Origin: Anaerolineales bacterium | GTDB taxonomy: Bacteria > Chloroflexota > Anaerolineae > Anaerolineales > E44-bin32 | Direction of reading: 5' to 3' | Assembly: GCA_011772595.1 (NCBI GenBank) | Contig: WVZH01000003.1 | Coordinates: 1,465-13,715 of the forward strand | DNA length: 12,251 bases | In this document: piece by piece, positions 6,905 to 12,251 of the stretch | How the letters are laid out: each line of letters begins with the position of its first letter | Position numbering within the stretch: the stretch's first letter is position 1 | Translations under genes and position numbers: made by a program | The notes under the pieces: model-generated | The model's input: only the letters and a program-made list of their open reading frames with translations | The model's database searches: none | Told to the model about the DNA's origin: nothing

Positions 6905-7846
6905 ATGGCTACTCAAGATATTCACGCCGTAACCGGTGCGTTTGGTTATTCTGGCAAATATATTGCCAGTCGCTTGCTCAGGGAAGGGAAAACGGTTCGC
7001 ACGCTGACAAATTCACCCGATCGTGCCAATCCGTTCGGATCCCAGGTGCAGGTCTTTCCCTTCAACTTCGATGACAAAGCCAGGATGATAACTTCCCTGC
7101 TCGGGGTCTCGGTGCTCTACAATACCTATTGGGTTCGCTTCAGCAAGGCAGGCTTTCATCACTCAAGCGCTGTAGAGAATACCATCAAGCTCTTCGAGGC
7201 AGCGAAGGAAGCCGGCGTCAGGCGAGTAGTCCACACCAGTATTACCAATCCAACGGAGGATTCTCCTTTTGAGTACTTTCGAGGAAAAGCAATCCTCGAG
7301 AGGGCACTTATTGAATCAGGGTTATCCTACTCCATTCTTCGTCCCGCAGTATTATTCGGTAAGGAAGACATTCTCATCAATAACATTGCTTGGGTTCTAC
7401 GTAAGCTACCCATATTTGGTGTCTTTGGTGATGGCTTGTATCGTTTGCAACCGATTTATGTCGACGACTTCGCATCATTGGCAGTGAAACATGGATCGGA
7501 AACCTCGAATCGCATCATCGACGTGATAGGCCCAGAGACTTTCACGTACCGAGGCCTCGTGGAGCAAATAGGGAAGATTATTGGCAAGCGCCGGCCGCTA
7601 GTCTCTATCCCTCCGGTTGTGGGATATTTAGTTGGCTTGCTCCTGGGATTTCTCATGGGCGACGTTTTCATCACCCGCGAGGAAATAGCAGGCCTGATGG
7701 CGGATCTGCTTTACACAGAGTCGACACCGGTAGGAACTACGCAATTCACACAGTGGGCAACTTCGAATGCGTCGATCTTGGGGATACGCTATGCCAGTGA
7801 GTTGGCGCGACGAAGAGATCACTCGTCGTCTTATGACCGACAATAA
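6905..7846 (+). CDS. Atypical SDR, NmrA/NDUFA9-like NAD(P)-binding protein
   Basis: A 313-residue Rossmann-fold protein. The dinucleotide loop is TGAFGYSGKYIA (G11, G14, G17), close to the N-terminus. Further typical SDR features are the F-D region after the third strand, HTSITNP after strand 5, the SYSILRPAVLFG segment, and a C-terminal part with IYVDDFA and IIDVIGPETFTYRGLV. The classical YxxxK pair is replaced by EYFRGKAILE (Y then K four residues later), as in atypical SDRs of the NmrA and complex I NDUFA9-like groups. A hydrophobic stretch near residues 238-250 (VGYLVGLLLGFLM) could contact membrane. Reaction unknown: it may be a reductase, an epimerase or a non-catalytic sensor. The Shine-Dalgarno match before ATG 6905 is weak. 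It is separated by 114 bases from the selenoprotein candidate. Confidence 0.82.
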   Translation: MATQDIHAVTGAFGYSGKYIASRLLREGKTVRTLTNSPDRANPFGSQVQVFPFNFDDKARMITSLLGVSVLYNTYWVRFSKAGFHHSSAVENTIKLFEAAKEAGVRRVVHTSITNPTEDSPFEYFRGKAILERALIESGLSYSILRPAVLFGKEDILINNIAWVLRKLPIFGVFGDGLYRLQPIYVDDFASLAVKHGSETSNRIIDVIGPETFTYRGLVEQIGKIIGKRRPLVSIPPVVGYLVGLLLGFLMGDVFITREEIAGLMADLLYTESTPVGTTQFTQWATSNASILGIRYASELARRRDHSSSYDRQ

Positions 7847-7857
7847 TTCATGGTGTC

Positions 7858-7871
7858 GATGTTTAAACATC
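7858..7871. repeat. 14-bp perfect palindrome upstream of the selenoprotein candidate
   Basis: GATGTTTAAACATC reads the same on both strands, lies 12 bases after the SDR stop and 90 bases before the next start. A second imperfect inverted repeat, ATCGA-N6-TCGAT (7881-7896), follows. It could be an operator for a dimeric repressor, but no promoter hexamers are clear next to it. Confidence 0.35.
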
Positions 7872-7960
7872 CTCTGCAGGATCGAATAGAATCGATGTCT
7901 GCCCTCGCGTGTGACAATTTGAATTTCTCTCAAGATGCGTGAAGGAGGGGAAGTGATCAC

Positions 7961-8470
7961 ATGAATATACTCGATGAATCATTGAGATTAATCCAAGAGG
8001 CATTTAATACACCAGGCGATTCATACAAATTCTTAGCAATCCTCTCACCAACCTGACCCAATTGAATTCAGGATGGCGCCCGTGCGGTGCAACAGGGGGT
8101 TCTGCAAAGGATCCCGGATATGGACGTCCATGTCTTCATCGTTTGGATAAAGATGTATGAGGGTGATACGCTAGAAGTAGCTAACGGGGCAGCAGAGCAA
8201 CTTGGGCTGCAACCACATGTAACCCATTTCTACGATCCAGATCAGCTTGTTGGTCGAGCGGTAGCTGAGAGCTTCGACGCTCCAGAGGGTAAAATCGCTT
8301 GGGATATTTATCTATACTATGGGAGAGAAGATGATTGGGGGGATCGTGTGCCTCAGCCGATTTATTGGGCACATCAGATACAGGGAAGCAGTTGGGCAGA
8401 TCCTTCTCATCTATATCTCGGTGCAAACTTAACCAAACGCCTGACGGAGTTAACAGAGCGATTGATATAG
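7961..8470 (+). CDS. Candidate thioredoxin-like selenoprotein with a UxxU active site (two in-frame UGA codons)
   Basis: One frame runs from ATG 7961 to TAG 8468-8470, interrupted only by UGA at 8054-8056 and 8063-8065. Read as selenocysteine these are U32 and U35 in LAILSPT-U-P-N-U-IQDGARAVQQ, giving 169 residues. The layout is that of a thioredoxin fold: strand YKFLAILSPT, redox motif UPNU in place of CPxC, helix DGARAVQQGVLQ, strand DVHVFIVWIKM, then HFYDPDQLVGRAVAESF, AWDIYLYYG and PIYWAHQI. There is no cysteine in the whole product, so any thiol-type chemistry would depend on the two Sec residues. A strong AAGGAGGGG precedes the ATG by about 12 bases. The frame is closed by a stop at 7940-7942, so 7961 is the first start. 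A normal gene caller would report only GTG 8087-8470, lacking the active site. Electron donor and substrate are unknown; the exact family is not recognised. Confidence 0.8.
8054..8090 (+). promoter_or_regulatory. Putative bacterial SECIS element with the two UGA codons
   Basis: Downstream of the second UGA, GCGCC (8076-8080) pairs with GGUGC (8086-8090), including one G-U pair, around a 5-base loop CGUGC. A G at the second loop position (8082) meets the usual bacterial SECIS requirement of a G among the first apical bases. That G lies about 17 bases after the second UGA and 26 after the first, both within the range known for SelB-dependent recoding. One hairpin might serve both codons. No thermodynamic calculation was made. 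Confidence 0.55.
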
Positions 8471-8641
8471 GGATGGCCTGTCTGGATCTCCGATGTGGCC
8501 TGGATCACTTCACCCATCGGCCGATTGCCTCCATCGAATGCGCGTCTCTCTAGCGCTCCTGAGAATGAATTTTGCTCTCATGTTTGGTCGCTGCCTAGCT
8601 CCACGGACAGAATTCCACCAATTGGAGTATGGAGGATTGCA

Positions 8642-9517
8642 ATGCGTATCGGTTTACAAATCCCTCACTTCCGACCCAGCACTTCAGAGACAATGCGAAG
8701 TTGGCTCATTGAAACAGCACGAACAGCCGATCAAGGTGGTTTCGACAGCCTCTGGGTGATGGATCACTTCTTTCAACTTGGATTTTGGCTGGGTGATCCT
8801 GAATCTGAAATGATTGAGGGCTACACAACGTTGGGGCTCTTTGCAGGGATCACGGAGAAGGTCAAAATCGGCCTGCTCGTAGGTGGTGTGATCTACCGTC
8901 ATCCAGCTCTGGTGATCAAGATGGTGTCCACTCTGGATGTGCTTTCTGGTGGTAGAGCTTACTTCGGCATCGGCGCGGCCTGGTACGAACACGAGACCGA
9001 AAGCCTGGGGATGAGATTTCCATCTACGAAAGTACGCTTCGAGATGTTGGAGGAGACGCTTCAGATCGCCAAACATATGTGGTCAGGTGACCTCACTGCT
9101 TACGAGGGACAACATTTCAACCTTCCTTTCCCACTAAACAATCCACAGCCACTCTCCAAACCGCATCCTCCCATCCTGATCGGTGGCATGGGGCCCAAGA
9201 AGACCTTGCGCTTGGTGGCACAATATGGCGATGCGTGCAACTTCTTTGGCCGCTCTGAGGCCGAGGAGCTCAAGGAACGACTGGAAATCCTGAAAGGGCA
9301 TTGTGAGGACGTCGGAAGACCCTATGGGGAGATCGAAAAGACAGTCTTACAAACCGCAGATTTCGAAGATGGTACTGTGCAAGATGTCATTACCAGAGGG
9401 AATGAGCTGAAGGAGTTAGGCTTTGAGCACATCATCTTCAACGTGAAGGGGCTGTACACTGCAGAGACGTTGGAATTGTTCACAAAGGAGATCATTCCGG
9501 TAATGAAGAGTAATTGA
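8642..9517 (+). CDS. LLM-class F420-dependent oxidoreductase
   Basis: A 291-residue luciferase-like (TIM-barrel) flavin/F420 oxidoreductase. The start MRIGLQIPHF is typical of the family and ATG 8642 has GGAGG six bases upstream; the frame is open further upstream to 8495, but that extension reads as non-family sequence and is rejected. Seen: SLWVMDHF (residues ~38-45), TTLGLFAGITEKVKIGLLVGGVIYRHP (the conserved strand-helix that ends with the non-prolyl cis peptide region), STLDVLSGGRAYFGIGAAWYEHE, RFEMLEETLQIAKHMW, and HPPILIGGMGPKKTLRLVAQYGDACN near residue 180. These follow the TIGR03560-type LLM enzymes of actinobacteria and Chloroflexota. It probably uses reduced coenzyme F420 for hydride transfer; the substrate cannot be inferred. 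The preceding gap of 171 bases holds no gene I can support. Confidence 0.9.
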   Translation: MRIGLQIPHFRPSTSETMRSWLIETARTADQGGFDSLWVMDHFFQLGFWLGDPESEMIEGYTTLGLFAGITEKVKIGLLVGGVIYRHPALVIKMVSTLDVLSGGRAYFGIGAAWYEHETESLGMRFPSTKVRFEMLEETLQIAKHMWSGDLTAYEGQHFNLPFPLNNPQPLSKPHPPILIGGMGPKKTLRLVAQYGDACNFFGRSEAEELKERLEILKGHCEDVGRPYGEIEKTVLQTADFEDGTVQDVITRGNELKELGFEHIIFNVKGLYTAETLELFTKEIIPVMKSN

Positions 9518-9669
9518 ATAGAATCCGACTTTTTTGGTTTTCTGGGTAGGATGTCGACATCAGCGAGGTTCTTTGCACAGATCCTCCCAAGACCAAGAAC
9601 GTCACCTATGCTCTGACGTAGCAACCCTGATTTGCGACCGGCTTCTCAGAGGTGCTTTGGGGGGATACG

Positions 9670-10275
9670 ATGGAATATGAAATCGATCCTAAGCAATTAG
9701 AAGCGATCCGGAATCTCTATGACGTTGTTCTCCACTGGTACGATAACGCCGACGCGAAAGCCCGTGTTCTCCTCACGCTCAATGGAGCCCTAGTAAGTTT
9801 TCTGACCAGCTCTATCTTCATCAAAACGAATGATTTGCGCGAGATATTGGCGGGCATCTCGCCAATCACCCTGTTCCTGCTTGGTTCGATGGCGATATTG
9901 ATGGCAGCGTCGATTGTCCTTAGCCTTGCTTGTATGTGGTCTCGAGTAAAGCCGCCAGAGGAAATTCAAAGTCTTCTCTCAGACGCAAAGCAATCGGGTA
10001 ACGTTGATGAACTTTACGATTCGAGGCTGGTCATGTTCTTTGGTCACATCAAAGATTTGCAATTAGATCGATTTCGGAGGACGTTGCTAAGTTTGAATAC
10101 CGAAGAAGAAGTAAAAGCGCTCGCGTTTCAGATCCTTCAAGTCTCGAAGAATGTGTTCAAGAAGCATTCCTTTGTGAACATTGGTTTTGTCTCCTTTGGC
10201 TTCAGCCTACTTGCATTTCTTTGTGCAGGAGTTATTTATATCTACGACACTCTTTTTAGACTATCTCTCGTTTAG
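9670..10275 (+). CDS. Pycsar effector-like membrane protein (PycTM/DUF5706-like), no cyclase nearby
   Basis: A 201-residue protein with three predicted membrane helices: ~33-51 (VLLTLNGALVSFLTSSIFI), ~66-90 and ~170-192. Before helix 1 is HWYDNADAKARVLLTLN, which matches the N-terminal A-D-x-K-A signature of Pycsar effector (PycTM) proteins; between helices 2 and 3 lies a charged cytosolic loop with DELYDSRLVMFFGHI and later FQILQVSKNVFKKHSFV, also typical of that family. In Pycsar anti-phage systems such proteins are thought to damage the membrane when a cyclic pyrimidine nucleotide binds. No pyrimidine cyclase is in the window, so it may be solitary or have another job. ATG 9670 with a GGGGGG purine run just upstream is preferred to GTG 9652. 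Family assignment is from remembered signatures. Confidence 0.72.
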   Translation: MEYEIDPKQLEAIRNLYDVVLHWYDNADAKARVLLTLNGALVSFLTSSIFIKTNDLREILAGISPITLFLLGSMAILMAASIVLSLACMWSRVKPPEEIQSLLSDAKQSGNVDELYDSRLVMFFGHIKDLQLDRFRRTLLSLNTEEEVKALAFQILQVSKNVFKKHSFVNIGFVSFGFSLLAFLCAGVIYIYDTLFRLSLV

Positions 10276-10434
10276 TATTTTGGGAAAGTCAGTCTTCCTA
10301 ACCGATCTCATGGATATGATCTACATCTTTTTGGGGATGTTCTCGACTAGCAGGAGGAAGGGATCTGAGATCAGGCAAGTTAGACCAGTGTTCACAGACA
10401 TGTCGAGAATTCGAGGAATTGAAAGGAGCGAACG

Positions 10435-11289
10435 ATGGGCGGTCAAAAAATTGCGATCGTGACAGATAGCTCTGCTTACATCCCTGAGGATGCTCAGGTG
10501 GGGCTTAATATCTCCGTGATTCCTCTGTGGCTCATTTGGGACGAGGAACGGTATCGCGACGGCGTCGATATCACGCCCCAGGCCTTTTACGATCGTTTAA
10601 GGAAATCGGATACGCTGCCTACGTCCTCACAGCCTTCGGCGAAGGAATTTGAGACATTCTTCCGGGAGGTGGGCGAACAATGTGACGCAATCGTCGCTGT
10701 GCTTGCTTCTTCAAAGATCAGCGGAACAGTGGCTAGTGCTCAGGCAGCATTGAGTGAGCTCCCCGATTTCACTATTCGTATCGTGGATTCATACTCTAGT
10801 TCGATGGGTTTGGGATTGGTCGTGTTAGGCGCAGCAAGATCTGCAACTGCGGGTAAATCGCTGGACGAAGTTGTGGAGATAGCCGAAAAAATGCGCGCCA
10901 TGACGCAACTACTCTTCGCCGTCGACACCTTGGAATATCTTCATAAAGGCGGCCGTATTGGGACGGCGAGGCGATTTCTTGGCACGGCTTTGCAGATAAA
11001 GCCTATCCTGCAATTTAAAGATGGGCTCATCGGTGCGCTATCGCAGGCAAGGACGAAGAGTAAAGCCGTTGAACATATGCTGGATCTCGTCGAGGAGCGA
11101 CTTAGTGGCAAAAAGATGGCGGAAGCCGCGATCGTTGACATTGATTGCCCAGAGGAGGGTGAGGAATTGAAAATGCTGGTAATTGAGCGATTTAATCCCC
11201 CAGTGATCCATCGGGCAGATGTCAGCCCCGTTGTTGGCACACACGTTGGACCTGGCGGGTTGGGTGTCGCTTTCTATCCAGAGGAATAA
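10435..11289 (+). CDS. DegV family protein (fatty-acid-binding, FakB-like)
   Basis: A 284-residue cytosolic protein that, by family, binds a fatty acid and presents it to the kinase FakA. Seen: VTDSSAYIPEDA (residues 9-20) at the start, GVDITPQAFYDRL, the TSSQPSAKEFETFF segment (~62-76) with the conserved T-S-Q-P, SSKISGTVASAQAA (~95-108) with the lipid-contacting serine/threonine, IVDSYSSSMGLG, the DTLEYLHKGGRIG motif (~163-175) and the C-terminal THVGPGGLGVAF. Length matches the family. ATG 10435 follows AAAGGAG. No fakA is visible. The gap 10276-10434 has no supported gene. Confidence 0.93.
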   Translation: MGGQKIAIVTDSSAYIPEDAQVGLNISVIPLWLIWDEERYRDGVDITPQAFYDRLRKSDTLPTSSQPSAKEFETFFREVGEQCDAIVAVLASSKISGTVASAQAALSELPDFTIRIVDSYSSSMGLGLVVLGAARSATAGKSLDEVVEIAEKMRAMTQLLFAVDTLEYLHKGGRIGTARRFLGTALQIKPILQFKDGLIGALSQARTKSKAVEHMLDLVEERLSGKKMAEAAIVDIDCPEEGEELKMLVIERFNPPVIHRADVSPVVGTHVGPGGLGVAFYPEE

Positions 11290-11300
11290 GTTACAGATAA

Positions 11301-11328
11301 TGGACAAACACGGACCATCCAATATAAG
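11301..11328 (+). promoter_or_regulatory. Sigma-70-type promoter of the small lipoprotein gene
   Basis: TGGACA (11301-11306), a 16-base spacer and TATAAG (11323-11328) each differ from the consensus hexamers at one base. The element lies between the DegV stop and the next gene and starts a new transcription unit about 45 bases upstream of its start codon. Confidence 0.6.
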
Positions 11329-11373
11329 ATTACGAGGGGTCATAATCCTACGCTTGTTTGTGGGGAGTTCGTG

Positions 11374-11805
11374 ATGTTTCTGAGAAGGAATTGCCTACAC
11401 CTTCTACGGTCGAGGCGTGTAATCATTTGGATCCTCCTTACCACCGTGATGCTCTCCGCTTTTGCATGTTCCTCTAGTCCGCCTCAAACAGGTATTCTGG
11501 AAGGTCACGTCACGATTGGCCCCCTTTTGCCCGTTCAAAGGGAAGACGAACCCATTCCCACACCGTCCTTTGAAGTCTACGCTGCTAGGGAAATCGTGGT
11601 TTTTAAAGAGAATGGTCGCACCGAAGTCGTTCGACTGAAGATCGATGCCAATGGTAATTTCCGGAGCGCTCTGCCCGTAGGGACATATGTGATAGACATC
11701 AATCGTGTTGGCATAGATAGAGCCAAGGGTTTTCCAAAGACCATTGAAATAAGATATCAGGAGGTGACCCGTATCGACGTAGACATTGATACCGGCATCC
11801 GATAA
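11374..11805 (+). CDS. Small lipoprotein with carboxypeptidase-regulatory-like (prealbumin-type) fold
   Basis: A 143-residue predicted lipoprotein. The ATG at 11374 has GGGGAG six bases upstream; the adjacent GTG at 11371 is too close. The signal peptide has an arginine-rich head (RRNCLHLLRSRR), a hydrophobic core VIIWILLTTVML, and lipobox SAFAC followed by SSSPP. The mature part starts with GILEGHVTIGPLLPV and continues with a beta-sandwich pattern: EIVVFKENGRTEVVRLKIDANGNFRSALPVGTYVIDI, and ends DVDIDTGIR. This is the pattern of small regulatory-like domains often seen in Chloroflexota lipoproteins, with D-A-N-G-N-F and L-P-x-G-T-Y as hallmarks. Such domains are binding or structural, not catalytic. 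Function unknown. Confidence 0.82.
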   Translation: MFLRRNCLHLLRSRRVIIWILLTTVMLSAFACSSSPPQTGILEGHVTIGPLLPVQREDEPIPTPSFEVYAAREIVVFKENGRTEVVRLKIDANGNFRSALPVGTYVIDINRVGIDRAKGFPKTIEIRYQEVTRIDVDIDTGIR

Positions 11806-12042
11806 AGAATGGCCCCCCGACATTCGCAGATTTTAAAGTCGGTCAGAGATTGTGCGACGTATCCTACAGGACTCTCACATATTCAATTCGTCGAGTAGAT
11901 TCCGTTCATGAAGGTGTCCCCCTTGGCATAGGATTGTTACGCCTCATATTCTCCGACGGGAGGAACGCACCTGGCGCGACATCGACAACTTTCCAGTTGT
12001 AATACCAGATAGAGAAGCTCCTACCTGTCACGGAGTTGGGAC

Positions 12043-12251
12043 ATGAAACGTTTCTTGATTCTCTGTGTTCTCTTTCTTATGAGTAACGCCTGTGTTCTTG
12101 GTAGGGCGACCGTAGCGCCTGACTTGTCAACTCCGATAGCACAAAGCACTCTCTTGGTGACAGAGACGACTGAAGGAAGAGGTGACGATCCTTCGTCGAC
12201 ACACGTTCCTAATGAATATCGTGAACTCTACGGTACCTTGGAAGAATTGCT
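12043..12251 (+). CDS. Lipoprotein, N-terminal part only (runs off window)
   Basis: The frame starts at ATG 12043, with GGAG seven bases upstream, and is open to the window end (69 codons). The signal peptide is MKRFLILCVLFLMSNAC, with the lipidated cysteine at residue 17. The mature start is a Ser/Thr-rich linker (ATVAPDLSTPIAQSTLLVTE) and then NEYRELYGTLEELL, probably the first helix of a globular domain that lies outside. No family can be named. The 237 bases between this gene and the previous one contain only a weak CCGAC/GTCGG hairpin (11817-11842) without a U-run. Confidence 0.75.
   Translation, partial: MKRFLILCVLFLMSNACVLGRATVAPDLSTPIAQSTLLVTETTEGRGDDPSSTHVPNEYRELYGTLEEL

Noticed and set aside
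8087..8470. Stand-alone 127-residue protein starting at GTG 8087
   Set aside because: It starts inside the presumed helix that follows the redox motif, has no ribosome binding site just upstream, and its frame joins smoothly to ATG 7961 if two UGAs are read through.
7961..8470. General reassignment of UGA (for example to Trp) as an explanation for the read-through
   Set aside because: thrC and the LLM oxidoreductase gene end in UGA right at their expected C-termini, and tryptophan is encoded by UGG throughout.
8495..8641. N-terminal extension of the LLM oxidoreductase
   Set aside because: Family proteins start at MRIGLQIPHF, and the GGAGG site lies directly before ATG 8642.
10300..10462. 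Small open frame between the Pycsar-like gene and degV
   Set aside because: It overlaps both neighbours in another frame and has no domain or ribosome binding site of its own.

Overview
The window looks like a chromosomal segment of a bacterium of moderate GC content, most plausibly a member of the Chloroflexota (Anaerolineae-like). That placement is inference. It rests on a tRNA-sensing T-box leader, a TrpB2-type tryptophan synthase, an F420-type luciferase-like oxidoreductase, several small lipoproteins with Gram-negative-style lipoboxes, and a long-insert sigma-70 factor. No rRNA, tRNA, CRISPR array, insertion sequence or phage gene was found.

Left arm (1-3628, minus strand). An extended -10 promoter near 1983-1991 starts a roughly 400-nt T-box leader (1976-1561). 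Its specifier codon is UGG and its acceptor-binding bulge is UGGC, which both point to tRNA-Trp. The leader is followed by a small ABC/AAA-type ATPase (794-1525) and by trpB2 (684 to beyond position 1). This is a tryptophan-starvation operon with an unexpected ATPase as its first gene. Upstream, also on the minus strand, lies a sigma-70 factor (2264-3628) with a large insert between regions 1.2 and 2.1.

Middle (4056-7846, plus strand): threonine synthase, a TolB-like beta-propeller lipoprotein whose real start is a GTG at 5347, an all-alpha dCTP-pyrophosphatase-like (MazG superfamily) protein, and an atypical SDR/NmrA-like NAD(P)-binding protein. The genes share a direction, but their gaps of 50-120 bases do not prove an operon.

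The most interesting locus is 7961-8470. Conventional gene calling would give only a GTG-started fragment (8087-8470). The same frame runs upstream through two UGA codons, spaced as U-P-N-U, to an ATG at 7961. The two UGAs fall where a thioredoxin-fold protein carries its CxxC cysteines, the joined protein has no cysteine at all, and a compact SECIS-like hairpin (8076-8090) sits at a suitable distance from both UGAs. I interpret this as an undescribed or little-described thioredoxin-like selenoprotein with a double-selenocysteine (UxxU) active site. UGA ends other genes in this window normally, so it is not generally reassigned.

Right arm (8642-12251, plus strand): an LLM-class F420-dependent oxidoreductase, a three-helix membrane protein resembling Pycsar effectors (PycTM) with no cyclase beside it, a DegV-family fatty-acid-binding protein, a promoter followed by a small lipoprotein, and the start of a second lipoprotein cut by the window edge.
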